Below the pieces are notes generated by a model. It was given only the letters and a program-made list of their open reading frames with translations, ran no database searches and was not told the DNA's origin. Shown piece by piece: positions 45,623-55,783 of a DNA stretch of 64,000 nt (its first letter is position 1; each line of letters begins with the position of its first letter). This DNA is from Aliivibrio finisterrensis_A (GTDB lineage Bacteria; Pseudomonadota; Gammaproteobacteria; Enterobacterales; Vibrionaceae): assembly GCF_004167675.1 (NCBI RefSeq), contig NZ_SEZQ01000001.1; one strand, 5' to 3'. The position numbers and the translations under genes are program-made.

Positions 45623-45635
45623 CGGTATTTAATTA

Positions 45636-47972
45636 ATGATAATGAAACCGCGCTTACTGGCATTAATTTGGTCATTGGTATTATTGATAATCTTGGGTGT
45701 GTTTGGTTATCAAACCAGCACCAAAGGCGCATTACCGATTGAAACGAACATCTTAGCGTTACTGCCTGATAATCAACAAGATCCCGTTGCTCAGCAAGCC
45801 TTTGATAATATTGCGAATACCATGAGTGATAAAGTGGTGTTTGTCGTGCATCAAAAGCAGAGTAATGATAAAGAGTTGATTACAGCGGTTGATAATTTTA
45901 GCCAAGCCTTAACTGAATTGCCGATGTTTGATTCAGTGACGGCAACGGTGAGCGAAAATCAGCAACAGGCGTGGGGTCAATACTACTTTTCTGCACGAGC
46001 GCAATTGCTAAGTGAGAAACAGAAACAGCAATTAACGGATAAACCAGAGCAGCAAGTCCAACACGTGTTGGATGCGTTATATAACCCTTTTTCTGGTGTT
46101 ACAGGCGCTGAGTTAGAAAGCGACCCCTTTTTACTGTTTCGAGATTATTTATCAGGCTTGGTTCAAAGCTCAGGTAATATCCAAATCGAGAATGGCTACT
46201 TAACAGCCACGGTGGATCAACAGAAATACATCGTGATCACCGCCGATCTTGCTGGATCATCCTATCAGCTCTCTTTACAGCAGCAATTGCCTGATTTACT
46301 GGCAGTAGAGCGGAAGATAGAAACCCAGTTTGACGTTGATATTCAACATACTGGCGTTATCTTTTATGCCGCTCATGGTACAGAGAGTGCAAAAGGGGAG
46401 ATCAGTACCATAGGCTTAGGCTCATTGATTGGTATTTTTGTACTGGTTTTGGTTGTCTATCGCAGTACGTTGCCATTAGCGTTAGCATTGTTATCCATTA
46501 CAACCGGCTTATTTTGCGCTTATGTATTAACCATTAGCTTATTTGGGTCTATTCATCTATTTAGTTTAGTCTTTGGTGCCAGTTTAATTGGTGTCTCGAT
46601 AGATTATGCATTTCATTTTTTAACTGATCGCTTAAATGCAGGGGTAAAGTGGAATTCTGTCGAAGGTATAAAACAACTTTTCCCAGCAATCACGCTTGGT
46701 TTAATTACCAGTTTAATTGGCTACCTTGGAATGTTGATTGCGCCGTTCCCTGGCTTACAGCAATTATCGCTCTTTTCTGCGATTGGTTTAACTGCCGCTT
46801 ATTTTACCGTTGTCTGTTGGTATCCTGTATTAGCCAGTAAGCCGAGCAAGTACCATGTTATTCCAGCTCAACGAGCGCTAAGTCAATGGCTATTGGTATG
46901 GCAACAACCGTTGATCCGCTTAGTACTGCCATTCAGTCTTTTAATCGCGTCAGTATTTGGAGTAACACAGGCGAAATACGATGATGATATTCGCCAACTT
47001 CAAGCTCTGCCTCAAGCATTACAGCAGCAAGAAAGAGAGATAAAAGCCATTACCGGTGTTGGTGGATCTCAACAATTGTTGTTGGTTAGAGCAAAGACAG
47101 AAGAAGCGTTATTACAAAAATTAGAGCGAGTATCAGATAAGCTTGAGCAGAGTGGTGACTTTGGTGGTTTCCAATCCATCAGCCGTTATGTGCCATCACA
47201 AAAAACACAACAAGAGAATTATCAGCTCGTTAGTGATCTATATGAACAGCAAGCAGATGCTTATCAAAAAGTGATACAGCAAAAGCAAGCACTATCAGCA
47301 TTACAGCCGTATCAAGCGCTAACGATTGAAGGGTTTTTAGCATCACCCATCTCAGAAACCGTAGGATTTTTGTGGCTTGGTCATATTGACGATGTGTTCG
47401 CTTCGGTGATCACCTTTAATCAAGAAGTAGACAGTGCCACATTGAGTGAGTTTGCTAAAAATAACGACGCGACCTATCTCAATAAAGCCGAAGAAATTTC
47501 CACTTTATTTGCTCAATACCGACAGCGAATTACCGAGCTGTTATTAATGGCGTATGCGGCGATATTTTTATTGCTGTTACCTCGTTATAAAGTCAAACAA
47601 GCCTTCTTAATTGTACTGCCGCCATTTATTGCTGGGTGTGCAGGCCTTGCCGTAACTGTATTAACAGGGGTGCCATTAAATTTGTTTAATCTACTGGCCT
47701 TGATGTTGATTTTAGGAATAGGGATTGATTACACCTTGTTTTTTGCCGAGCAGAACAAACAAGCAGATAATTCCCATAGAGAAAGTACCTTATTGGCGAT
47801 TTCATTATCGGCATTAACTACGATTCTTTCTTTTGGGTTATTGGCATTAAGTGAAACCCAAGCCATTCACAGTTTTGGTATTACTGTATTAACGGGTATC
47901 ATTGTCGCGTGGTTGCTAGCGCCATTAAGTCAACTTACACAGCCTTATACTCATAATAAAGGAGATAAATAA
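45636..47972 (+). CDS. MMPL/RND-family exporter
   Basis: 778 residues with two repeats of one helix, a large periplasmic loop and five helices, giving about 12 transmembrane helices. This is the layout of MMPL and hopanoid-type RND lipid exporters. GASLIGVSIDYAFHFL and LILGIGIDYTLFFAEQ are the paired helix-4 signatures with the proton-relay Asp. Transport of the polyene lipid out of the inner membrane is the likely job. Its TAA overlaps the next ATG by one base. A second ATG at 45642 is equally possible. By order it matches ApeM. Confidence 0.88.
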   Translation: MIMKPRLLALIWSLVLLIILGVFGYQTSTKGALPIETNILALLPDNQQDPVAQQAFDNIANTMSDKVVFVVHQKQSNDKELITAVDNFSQALTELPMFDSVTATVSENQQQAWGQYYFSARAQLLSEKQKQQLTDKPEQQVQHVLDALYNPFSGVTGAELESDPFLLFRDYLSGLVQSSGNIQIENGYLTATVDQQKYIVITADLAGSSYQLSLQQQLPDLLAVERKIETQFDVDIQHTGVIFYAAHGTESAKGEISTIGLGSLIGIFVLVLVVYRSTLPLALALLSITTGLFCAYVLTISLFGSIHLFSLVFGASLIGVSIDYAFHFLTDRLNAGVKWNSVEGIKQLFPAITLGLITSLIGYLGMLIAPFPGLQQLSLFSAIGLTAAYFTVVCWYPVLASKPSKYHVIPAQRALSQWLLVWQQPLIRLVLPFSLLIASVFGVTQAKYDDDIRQLQALPQALQQQEREIKAITGVGGSQQLLLVRAKTEEALLQKLERVSDKLEQSGDFGGFQSISRYVPSQKTQQENYQLVSDLYEQQADAYQKVIQQKQALSALQPYQALTIEGFLASPISETVGFLWLGHIDDVFASVITFNQEVDSATLSEFAKNNDATYLNKAEEISTLFAQYRQRITELLLMAYAAIFLLLLPRYKVKQAFLIVLPPFIAGCAGLAVTVLTGVPLNLFNLLALMLILGIGIDYTLFFAEQNKQADNSHRESTLLAISLSALTTILSFGLLALSETQAIHSFGITVLTGIIVAWLLAPLSQLTQPYTHNKGDK

Positions 47973-48601
47973 TGAAGAATTCACCGTTTGTACTCCGCTA
48001 TTTTAGTGCCTTTATTCTGTCACTTACATTAATGGGTTGTGTATCAAAACCGATTAAACAGCCTAATCAAGTTGAGGTGGCTCAAGGCACTTTTGTTACC
48101 TTACCTCAACCTGATGAGTATGGCAGTGACTTATCCTTGAGTCAGTTGATTTCGGTTGAGTTCCAAGGAAGCAAGCAACAGCTTCCAGTCCAATTGCAGC
48201 TAACGGGGAATGATTTGGCTCTTGCCGGTTTTGCTTCATGGGGCTCTCGTCTACTTAGCTTAGATTATGATGGTTTAACCTTAGATACCTATGTGATGGC
48301 AGGGCTTGCGGATACACTGCCACCTCCAGAGCAAGTATTGTTTAATGTGATGATTACCTTGTGGCCATTAGAAGCGTGGCAGTCACCACTTAATAGTATT
48401 GATTGGACATTAACTGAAAATGGCAATCATCGAGTATTACGTGATGATGTAGGTAACGTTGTACTTGATGCGACTTATGAGTCTATCAGCAACAAATTTA
48501 GTGGAGATATTATTTTAAACAGTCCGAACTTGGGCTACGTGATCACCATTAAAACTTTTTCACATTCACAAGAAACACAAACTCAAAAAAATAATGGATA
48601 A
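47972..48601 (+). CDS. DUF3261 family lipoprotein
   Basis: 209 residues with a lipobox (LMGC, cysteine near 23) and a DUF3261-type body (PDEYGSDLSLSQLISVEFQGSKQ region, TLDTYVM). Families of this type recur in aryl polyene clusters next to the LolA-like and MMPL genes, so it is probably the outer-membrane receiving partner, acting like LolB. By order it matches ApeN. This functional role is inferred. Confidence 0.8.
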   Translation: MKNSPFVLRYFSAFILSLTLMGCVSKPIKQPNQVEVAQGTFVTLPQPDEYGSDLSLSQLISVEFQGSKQQLPVQLQLTGNDLALAGFASWGSRLLSLDYDGLTLDTYVMAGLADTLPPPEQVLFNVMITLWPLEAWQSPLNSIDWTLTENGNHRVLRDDVGNVVLDATYESISNKFSGDIILNSPNLGYVITIKTFSHSQETQTQKNNG

Positions 48602-48606
48602 ATAAA

Positions 48607-49797
48607 ATGAGTGACTTTCCTGTCTATATTCATGCCTGTGGTTCGCATTCTGCATTAGGCAAAGAGATAGCTGATATCCATCAGACTCTTCAAGGAACTA
48701 AAGCGCCATCAATGAGAGTTGAAGATGGTTGGCTAAATGATGGAAAATCGACCGTTGTTGGAAAAGCGGAAGGTGAGCTGCCTACCGTTCCATCACGTTT
48801 AGCCGCATTTGATACTCGGAATAATCAATTAGTACTTTCAGCATTACAGCAAATTGAAGATCAAATTCAGCAAGCAAAAGAAAAGTACGGTGCTGATCGT
48901 ATTGCTGTGGTGGTGGGGACAAGTACTTCTGGGATCTCCGATGGTGAAGTGGCGCTAAGTGCTAAGCTAAATACGGGCGAGTTTTCTGATGGCTATCATT
49001 ACCACAAGCAAGAGTTAGGTAATCCTGCGGAATTTATCGCAGAGTATTTAGAACTTACAGGCCCAACGTATGCAATTTCAACGGCGTGTTCTTCTAGCGG
49101 TCGTGTGTTTCTATCAGCAAAACGATTATTAAAATCAGGCTTTGTTGACGCGGTTATTGTTGGTGGCACAGATACTTTGTGTAAATTAACACTGAACGGT
49201 TTTAATAGCCTTGAAGCCTTATCAAATGAGCACTGTTTGCCATTTAGCCCTAATCGCAAAGGAATTAATATCGGTGAAGCAAGTGCTTACATGTTATTGA
49301 GTGCAGAGCAAAAAGACTCCGATGATCCCATTGCTTTATTAGGCGCTGGGGATAGCTCTGATGCACATCATATATCAGCACCTCATCCAGAAGGAAAAGG
49401 CGCAATAGAAGCGATGGAAAAGGCATTAAAAGATGCAGGACTTAATGCGTCGGAGATTGGTTATATTAATGCTCACGGTACCGCGACACCGTTGAACGAT
49501 GCAATGGAATCAAAAGCCGCCTATGCAGTCTTTGGTTCGCAAACACCAATCAGTTCAACTAAGCCATTAACCGGGCACACGCTTGGTGCGGCAGGTATCA
49601 TTGAGGCCTCAATTTGCTGGCATATATTAAAATTTAATTTACCGTTACCAACGCAAATTAATGACGGTGAAAAAGATGCCGAGCTAGCTGAGATTAACTT
49701 GGTTCAAAACGACACGTTAGAAAAGAAAGCGATCATCAGCAACTCTTTTGCTTTTGGTGGCAACAATATTAGTTTAATTTTTGGGTATCATTCATGA
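48607..49797 (+). CDS. apeO: Beta-ketoacyl-ACP synthase (elongating)
   Basis: 396 residues, thiolase fold. The catalytic triad is visible: Cys161 in STACSSSGR, His in NAHGTATPLNDAMES and His in KPLTGHTLGAAG. It condenses malonyl units on the polyene chain. It probably pairs with the cysteine-less ApeC-like protein encoded by the first gene of the operon, as in published aryl polyene systems. The next gene overlaps by 4 bases. Confidence 0.9.
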   Translation: MSDFPVYIHACGSHSALGKEIADIHQTLQGTKAPSMRVEDGWLNDGKSTVVGKAEGELPTVPSRLAAFDTRNNQLVLSALQQIEDQIQQAKEKYGADRIAVVVGTSTSGISDGEVALSAKLNTGEFSDGYHYHKQELGNPAEFIAEYLELTGPTYAISTACSSSGRVFLSAKRLLKSGFVDAVIVGGTDTLCKLTLNGFNSLEALSNEHCLPFSPNRKGINIGEASAYMLLSAEQKDSDDPIALLGAGDSSDAHHISAPHPEGKGAIEAMEKALKDAGLNASEIGYINAHGTATPLNDAMESKAAYAVFGSQTPISSTKPLTGHTLGAAGIIEASICWHILKFNLPLPTQINDGEKDAELAEINLVQNDTLEKKAIISNSFAFGGNNISLIFGYHS

Positions 49798-50264
49798 GCC
49801 GTATTCCAGATTTAATCGACCTTTTGCCTCATGATATGCCATTAGCTTTAGTTGATGAGTTGATTGATGTTCAGGAGTTGTCTATTCATTGTCGAGTGAC
49901 TATCAGTGATAAGAATATTTTCTTTAATCATGAAACAAAAACACTTCCGGCATGGGTAGGCATTGAGTTCATGGCACAAAGTGTTGCTGGTTGGTCAGGC
50001 TATCACGCATGGAAAAAGGGCAATAAGTCACCTATAGGCTTTTTGCTTGGTAGCCGTAAATACCAGGCTGAGTGCAGTGAATTTCAACAAGGCGACACAC
50101 TCGACATTTTTGCAGAGCAAGTACTTGAGAATAATGGCATGGCGGTATTCAGTTGTTATATTGAATCAAATGGTCAGCAAGTGGCTTCGAGCCAGCTTAA
50201 TGTATTTGTACCAACAGAAGAAAAATTAGAAGAGCTTCTCGCTCCTAAGCAAGACAAGCAGTAG
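49794..50264 (+). CDS. apeP: Second hotdog dehydratase
   Basis: 156 residues of the 3-hydroxydecanoyl-ACP dehydratase-like hotdog type: IDLLPHDMPLALVDELID and WVGIEFMAQSVAGWSGYHAW. The FabZ-type catalytic HFPGHP is absent here, while the ApeI-like protein has it, so the two probably act as a heteromer, as reported for ApeI/ApeP. The ATG overlaps the ketosynthase stop. Confidence 0.85.
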   Translation: MSRIPDLIDLLPHDMPLALVDELIDVQELSIHCRVTISDKNIFFNHETKTLPAWVGIEFMAQSVAGWSGYHAWKKGNKSPIGFLLGSRKYQAECSEFQQGDTLDIFAEQVLENNGMAVFSCYIESNGQQVASSQLNVFVPTEEKLEELLAPKQDKQ

Positions 50265-50272
50265 AGGGAATC

Positions 50273-50998
50273 ATGACAAGACAAGTATTAGTGACCGGAG
50301 CCAGTAAAGGTATTGGTCGCGCAATTTCAGAGCAGTTAGCCAAAGATGGTTTCTTTGTTGTTGTGCATTATATGAGTGATAAAGCTGGCGCAGAACAAAC
50401 ACTAGCAACGATTGAAGAAAACGGTGGTTCAGGGCGCTTAATTCAGTTTGATATTAGTGATCGCGCACAATGTAAAGCAACGCTTGAAAGCGATATTGAA
50501 ACTCATGGCGCTTATTATGGCGTGGTGAGTAACGCAGGTATCACTCGTGATACGGCATTCCCAGCAATGACAGAAGAAGAGTGGGATGGGGTTATCCATA
50601 CCAATCTTGATAGCTTTTATAACGTATTACACCCATGTGTTATGCCAATGGTTCAAAAGCGTAAAGGCGGTCGCATTGTTACGCTTGCATCAGTGTCAGG
50701 CATTGTTGGTAACCGTGGTCAAACTAACTACAGTGCCGCAAAAGCAGGCGTGATTGGTGCCACTAAATCTCTTGCGTTAGAGTTAGCAAAACGAAAAATT
50801 ACCGTTAACTGTGTCGCACCAGGTTTGATTGATACTGGCATGGTTGATGAGCATGTAAAAGAACATGCATTACCACAAGTACCATTGCGCCGTATGGGTG
50901 ATCCAGAAGAAGTTGCAGGGCTTGTGAGTTACCTAATGTCAGATGTTGCGGGTTATGTGACTCGCCAAGTTATTTCTATTAATGGTGGTTTAGTATGA
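50273..50998 (+). CDS. apeQ: 3-oxoacyl-ACP reductase
   Basis: 241 residues of the SDR/FabG family. The NADPH motif is TGASKGIGRA, followed by the SNAGITRD stretch, the catalytic Ser in SVSGIVGNRG and YSAAKAG (YxxxK). It reduces the beta-keto group in each polyene extension cycle. AGAGGGAATC precedes the ATG. It overlaps the final ketosynthase by 4 bases. Confidence 0.92.
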   Translation: MTRQVLVTGASKGIGRAISEQLAKDGFFVVVHYMSDKAGAEQTLATIEENGGSGRLIQFDISDRAQCKATLESDIETHGAYYGVVSNAGITRDTAFPAMTEEEWDGVIHTNLDSFYNVLHPCVMPMVQKRKGGRIVTLASVSGIVGNRGQTNYSAAKAGVIGATKSLALELAKRKITVNCVAPGLIDTGMVDEHVKEHALPQVPLRRMGDPEEVAGLVSYLMSDVAGYVTRQVISINGGLV

Positions 50999-52230
50999 GT
51001 CGTCGTGTAGTTGTTACAGGCATGTCTGGCGTGACAGCCTTAGGCAGTGATTGGAACACCGTAGGCGAAAACCTTCGTAAGTGTGAAAATGCCACTCAAT
51101 ACATGCCAAGCTTTGAGGTCTATGATGGCCTAAATACCAAACTTGCTGCACCGATTGATGACTTTACGTTACCGAAACACTATACCCGTAAAAAGATCCG
51201 CTCAATGGGTCGAGTATCATTACTATCAACTGTCGCTTCAGAGCAAGCGCTAGAGCAAAGTGGCTTAATTGGTAATGATGTACTCACTAATGGTGAAACA
51301 GGTATTGCTTTTGGTTCATCAACAGGCTCAACCAATGCAGTAGGTGCATTTGGTGTCATGCTGAATGAAAAGTCAACCAAAGCCATTACAGCAACAACCT
51401 ATGTGCAAATGATGCCACATACCGCAGCAGTAAACGTCGGTTTATTCTTTGGCTTGCGTGGCCGAGTTATTCCAACAAGCAGCGCGTGTACCTCAGGCAG
51501 CCAAGCAATTGGTTACGCGTATGAAGCCATTAAACATGGTTACCAAACCGCAATGGTTGCAGGTGGTGCTGAAGAATTATGTCCAACAGAATCGGCAGTA
51601 TTTGATACTTTGTTTGCAACAAGCTTAAAAAATAATGAGCCTAAAACGTCACCAAGCCCATATGATCAAGACCGAGATGGTCTAGTGATTGGTGAAGGTG
51701 CAGGTGCACTAGTGCTTGAAGAATACGAACACGCTAAAGCGCGTGGTGCAACCATTTATGCTGAGTTAGTTGGCTTTGCAAGTAACTGTGATGCTGCTCA
51801 TGTGACACAACCACAAATGGAAACCATGCAATTGTGTATGGAAATGTCACTAAAAGACGCAAACTTGTCGCCAGAGAAAATTGGTTACGTATCAGCTCAT
51901 GGTACAGCGACTGAGCGTGGTGATATTGCAGAGAGTACAGCGACAGAGAACGTATTTGGTTCATCGATGCCAATCAGCTCATTGAAGTCTTACTTTGGTC
52001 ATACATTAGGGGCTTGTGGTGCAATTGAAGCGTGGTTATCGATAGAGATGATGCGTAATAATTGGTTTAGCCCAACCTTAAACTTAAACAATGTCGATGA
52101 GCGTTGTGGCAAGCTTGATTACATCACAGGCACAGGCCGTGAAATTGATTGTGATTACATCATGAGTAACAACTTTGCGTTTGGTGGCATTAATACATCG
52201 CTAATTTTTAAGCGTTGGACTGAAGTGTAG
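50995..52230 (+). CDS. apeR: Beta-ketoacyl-ACP synthase (second)
   Basis: 411 residues, thiolase fold with Cys165 in SSACTSGSQA, His in SAHGTATERGD and His in SYFGHTLGACG. A second complete ketosynthase next to apeO suggests division of labour, such as starter condensation or complex stabilisation. It is the last gene of the operon and is followed by a strong terminator. Confidence 0.9.
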   Translation: MSRRVVVTGMSGVTALGSDWNTVGENLRKCENATQYMPSFEVYDGLNTKLAAPIDDFTLPKHYTRKKIRSMGRVSLLSTVASEQALEQSGLIGNDVLTNGETGIAFGSSTGSTNAVGAFGVMLNEKSTKAITATTYVQMMPHTAAVNVGLFFGLRGRVIPTSSACTSGSQAIGYAYEAIKHGYQTAMVAGGAEELCPTESAVFDTLFATSLKNNEPKTSPSPYDQDRDGLVIGEGAGALVLEEYEHAKARGATIYAELVGFASNCDAAHVTQPQMETMQLCMEMSLKDANLSPEKIGYVSAHGTATERGDIAESTATENVFGSSMPISSLKSYFGHTLGACGAIEAWLSIEMMRNNWFSPTLNLNNVDERCGKLDYITGTGREIDCDYIMSNNFAFGGINTSLIFKRWTEV

Positions 52231-52266
52231 TTTTTTTAAAAGAATAAATTTGAAATAGCAGATAAG

Positions 52267-52300
52267 AAAAAACCGGTGAGGGGAATTCACCGGTTTTTTT
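52267..52300 (+). terminator. Terminator of the aryl polyene operon
   Basis: A 13-pair stem, AAAAAACCGGTGA (52267-52279) with TCACCGGTTTTTT (from 52287), and a T-run. The flanking A-run makes it usable from the minus strand too. Confidence 0.9.
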
Positions 52301-52349
52301 GTATCTTCAGATTGGTTAGATCGAAGATAGAATAATTAACATGCTTTGA

Positions 52350-52796
52350 TTAGTTTACCCAATCACGCAGTGTAAATGTTAATTCGTGGTCTTGACCTTT
52401 AAGGATCAAGTTTTCTTTAGTAAGCGTAATGTCGCTCCATGTAGATAGCGTGCTAGACATAACTTGTTCAGTTGTCATCACATCACCCATACACATTTTC
52501 ATTGTCATTCCCATTTTCTCAATACGGAATTGACCTTCTGCATTTAGCTCAGCTTGGCCAAAGAAGTTGTTACAACCAGCATTACCGTTTGCCGTCATTT
52601 TCTCGCCAATTTCAAGACGAGGTGCTTCCATCTCTTCTTCAGAAACCGTAACGTCTTTACCGTCAACTTGCGTTAACTGCCAGTTATGGTGTTGAAGCAT
52701 ATCCGCTGAAACTTGAGCGTCAGCAGTGTTATCACCATTGCTTGCACATGCAGCCATTAATACAGGTAAAGATACAGCCACTAATAACTTTTTCAT
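52350..52796 (-). CDS. META-domain (HslJ-like) lipoprotein
   Basis: 148 residues from the ATG at 52796, which has a good TAGGAG upstream. The longer upstream frame to 52898 is rejected because it would put the lipobox in the middle. The signal ends at a lipobox (MAACAS). The META domain shows HHNWQLTQVDGKDV, NGNAGCNNFFG and MCMGDVMTTEQ, as in HslJ. HslJ proteins are envelope stress-related; the biochemical role is unclear. It converges on the aryl polyene operon. Confidence 0.85.
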   Translation of the reverse strand: MKKLLVAVSLPVLMAACASNGDNTADAQVSADMLQHHNWQLTQVDGKDVTVSEEEMEAPRLEIGEKMTANGNAGCNNFFGQAELNAEGQFRIEKMGMTMKMCMGDVMTTEQVMSSTLSTWSDITLTKENLILKGQDHELTFTLRDWVN

Positions 52797-53000
52797 TTTA
52801 ACTCCTAACAGGTTTATGAATTTTTGCTTTTTTAATACACAGAAGTATAGAAGAGAATAACCGAATATTGTCAGTAAAACGTAAAAAACACTGTCCAATT
52901 ACTGCTGTCTTATAAATAAGAATGAGAAATGAGAAGGGGATCTTAGTTTTTAATCAGAAAAAAATAGAAGGTTACGTAATTCCTATACGTTAGATAGATT

Positions 53001-53032
53001 AAAGCCCCGATACTGGTAATATCAGGGCTTTA
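53001..53032 (-). terminator. Probable terminator after rplY
   Basis: AAAGCCC-GATA pairs with TATC-GGGCTTT (53001-53032, one mismatch). On the minus strand it is followed by AATC and only a short T-rich stretch, so it is a moderate terminator. Confidence 0.6.
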
Positions 53033-53098
53033 AAGGGGTTGTTATTTCAATTGGTAAGAGAGAAATAACATAATGCAAAAGAGTAAAACAGACTCGAA

Positions 53099-53377
53099 TT
53101 AGATGCGGATGAAGTCCATGTGCTCAACTTTAGGCTTAAACGCGTGACGTTGAACGTCTTGCGGCTTAACCTTAACAGTAGCGCCATTGATTACTAGCTC
53201 AATTGCTTCGTAAAACTCAGGCTTATCCATTTGGTTGATAACATCAGAGTGGATTAGTTCGATTGATACTGGAGCTTCTGTGCCACCGTAAACGATTGCA
53301 GGGAATTTACCAGCGTGACGAAGGCGGCGGCTCGCACCCTTACCTTGTTCAGTACGTACTACTGCTTCAAATTTCAT
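53099..53377 (-). CDS. rplY: 50S ribosomal protein L25
   Basis: 92 residues, the short gammaproteobacterial form that binds 5S rRNA. It begins MKFEAVVRTEQGKGASRRLR and has FPAIVYGG and VQRHAFKPKVEHMDF. I start at 53377 because the homologous start is there; the frame's extra 13 residues upstream are not conserved. In E. coli rplY neighbours radD; here only a cytochrome gene separates them. Confidence 0.95.
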   Translation of the reverse strand: MKFEAVVRTEQGKGASRRLRHAGKFPAIVYGGTEAPVSIELIHSDVINQMDKPEFYEAIELVINGATVKVKPQDVQRHAFKPKVEHMDFIRI

Positions 53378-53599
53378 AGTCTTTACTCTCAAAATAGTAA
53401 AATAAAAAAATGCCATTAAGCTTAGCGACCTAACTTAACAGACTTTTCGTTTCGAAAAACGAGCGCGAATAGTACCATCCCATTATTTATCTAACAACCT
53501 ATTTTCGTGTGTTTTTGATAGGTTTTTGTTAATGTAAAAGTTATCGTGGAATTCAACGATGAATACGTATAACAATAAAATAGCAGCATGGAGGCAGAG

Positions 53600-54025
53600 A
53601 TGAAAAAAATAGGATTAATTACGTTACTTTCTTTATCAGCGGTTGCAGCGGATTACGCCCAAGAAATAGAAGCCCGACAAGATAACTTCCAGTATCTGGA
53701 TGCAACGGTTGATTTATTAGATGATGCGTTTGATAAAGAGGTGCTAGATTGGAATGAAATCATGCCACTTGCCCAAAGTGCTCACTTAACGGTTGAAGAG
53801 CAAAAGACGTTGTTTCCAGAAGGCAGTGCAGATAACAGCCGAGCACGCACTAAAATTTGGGCCCAAAAAGCCGAATTTGAAGGTAAGTTCGATACCTTAT
53901 CTCAGCAATTTATCTTAATCAGTGAAGCCGCAGTAGAGCAAGATGACGTTGCAGCACGAGCTGCCCTTGATAAAGCGTTCGCTCAGTGCCGCTCTTGCCA
54001 TATGAATTATCGCTCCTTGTGGTAA
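53600..54025 (+). CDS. Cytochrome c'-like periplasmic protein
   Basis: 141 residues with a signal peptide ending near residue 18 (SAVAAD) and a C-terminal CRSCH haem-attachment motif about residues 133-137. This fits class II (cytochrome c') four-helix proteins, though the length and sequence are atypical. The ATG at 53600 follows GGAGG with 5-base spacing; an ATG at 53588 lies upstream of that ribosome site. The redox partner is unknown. It lies between rplY and radD. Confidence 0.82.
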   Translation: MKKIGLITLLSLSAVAADYAQEIEARQDNFQYLDATVDLLDDAFDKEVLDWNEIMPLAQSAHLTVEEQKTLFPEGSADNSRARTKIWAQKAEFEGKFDTLSQQFILISEAAVEQDDVAARAALDKAFAQCRSCHMNYRSLW

Positions 54026-54058
54026 TCGAGCTTTAAATCGGATGACGGTATAAACAGG

Positions 54059-55783
54059 TTACTCTTCAAAGATCTTATCGCGGATAGACCAAAACTTACC
54101 TTGTTTACGCGCAATCACAAAGCTCGGTGGACGAAAACGGTGTTGATTATTCGCGATTTTTATTGCCGTTGTTTCTTCAAATGGACGGTGTCTATCGACC
54201 AAATGAGGGCGCACAAAGTTATTCAAAAATAATTGCTTCTGTTTTTTAGTCGCCATTTGCCACACTTCATGCAGCTCAGAATCATCGTCACCTAAATAAG
54301 TTACTTTGATTTGGGGCTTATCGAACTGATTTTTCCCTGCGGTAAGGGTTAAATCAATGCAATTTAGGATGCGCGCATCTTTTAGCTTTAAGGCTTCTTT
54401 TAATTTTTTATCAGGGTCAACCAAAATGGCGTCACACTCATGACAAACACGGGCAGCGATATCATTATCAGCGCCGCATTCATTGCAATATTTGGCTCTA
54501 AAACGATAACCACACTCTTCGCGAGTGCCATCATCATCTTCAAAATAGCCTTGGCAGCGACGCCCAAAATGCTCAAGCAAAAAGCCATTGCTGTCTAACT
54601 TACCCCAAAAGTTATTATTAAAGCCGCAAGCAGGGCAGGGAATAGTAATGATTTCACTGTTACTGTCAGGTTTAGGATCGCCCACTTCAGGCTGGTATAA
54701 ATCAAAACAGTTACCGGCATAATCCAAAATTGTACATTCAGTTTTTCCTTCCGCTAAACGCAATCCACGACCAATGATCTGTTGGTATAAACTGACAGAC
54801 TCTGTTGGACGTAAAATAGCAATTAAATCAACATGAGGGGCATCAAAACCGGTGGTTAGTACAGATACATTAACTAAAAATTTGGTTTGTTGTTTTTTGA
54901 AGCGTTGAATAATGGCATCACGTTCGACAACTTTAGTATCACCAATCACCAATTCAGATTGTTCTGGCGGCAGTAACGACAATACTTCTTGAGCATGACG
55001 CACCGTGGCAGCAAAGATCATCACGCCTTTTCTGTCTTTGGCGTACTCCACTATTTGCTGAACGATTTGTGGTGTAGCGCGTTTGGATTCTTCAATCACC
55101 AAATCCAATTCTGATTCTTTGTATTTACCGGTAGACGCAGGTTTTAATTGCGAGAAATCATAGCTTAATACTGGCGCATCTAATAGCTTTGCAGGAGTTA
55201 AAAAGCCTTCATCCAATAAGTACTGAATAGGCAATTCAAAAATGCAATCACGGAAAAAACGAGGCGTATCAGTTTTTACCTGTCCGCGAGTGTGGTATTG
55301 GTAAATCCAACCAATCCCTAAACGGTAAGGCGTCGCGGTTAAACCAAGAACTTTGATACCTGCATTTTGAGTTTGTAAGTGCTCAATCACTTTACGGTAA
55401 CTGGTGTCTTTGTTATCTGGCACACGGTGGCATTCATCTATTACTAATAACGAAAATTGATCTTTAAATGAATCAAGGTTTCGGACAACCGATTGCACAG
55501 AGGCAAACACCACTTTTTTATCGTTCTCTTTACGGCCTAAACCCGCTGAAAATATTGAGGCTTCTTCGCCATAGCCTTCGTATTTCTCATGGTTTTGTTC
55601 GACAAGCTCTTTAACGTGAGCAAGTACCAACACACGACCTTTTGCAATTCGTGCTAATTCAGCAATCACCAAGCTTTTTCCGGCCCCCGTCGGTAGTACT
55701 AACACCGCAGGCGTTGTGTGTTTTCGGAAATAATGGATAACCGCTTTAACAGAATCTTGTTGGTAAGGTCGTAATGTATACAT
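54059..55783 (-). CDS. radD: DNA repair helicase RadD
   Basis: 574 residues of SF2 helicase type, very like E. coli RadD/YejH: LRPYQQDSVKAV, PTGAGKS (Walker A), DECHR (Walker B), TATPYRLG and QIIGRGLRLA. Zinc-binding cysteines follow (CPACGFN, RRCQGYFEDDDG, CNECGADNDIAARVCHECD). RadD acts in double-strand break repair and DNA replication restart-related recombination in E. coli. rplY is nearby, echoing the E. coli yejH-rplY arrangement. Confidence 0.95.
   Translation of the reverse strand: MYTLRPYQQDSVKAVIHYFRKHTTPAVLVLPTGAGKSLVIAELARIAKGRVLVLAHVKELVEQNHEKYEGYGEEASIFSAGLGRKENDKKVVFASVQSVVRNLDSFKDQFSLLVIDECHRVPDNKDTSYRKVIEHLQTQNAGIKVLGLTATPYRLGIGWIYQYHTRGQVKTDTPRFFRDCIFELPIQYLLDEGFLTPAKLLDAPVLSYDFSQLKPASTGKYKESELDLVIEESKRATPQIVQQIVEYAKDRKGVMIFAATVRHAQEVLSLLPPEQSELVIGDTKVVERDAIIQRFKKQQTKFLVNVSVLTTGFDAPHVDLIAILRPTESVSLYQQIIGRGLRLAEGKTECTILDYAGNCFDLYQPEVGDPKPDSNSEIITIPCPACGFNNNFWGKLDSNGFLLEHFGRRCQGYFEDDDGTREECGYRFRAKYCNECGADNDIAARVCHECDAILVDPDKKLKEALKLKDARILNCIDLTLTAGKNQFDKPQIKVTYLGDDDSELHEVWQMATKKQKQLFLNNFVRPHLVDRHRPFEETTAIKIANNQHRFRPPSFVIARKQGKFWSIRDKIFEE

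Noticed and set aside
52797..52898. Longer N-terminus of the META-domain lipoprotein
   Set aside because: It would place the signal peptide and lipobox 34 residues inside the protein; the ATG at 52796 has a good ribosome site.
53378..53416. Longer N-terminus of ribosomal protein L25
   Set aside because: The conserved protein begins MKFEAVVRT at 53377; the added residues have no counterpart.
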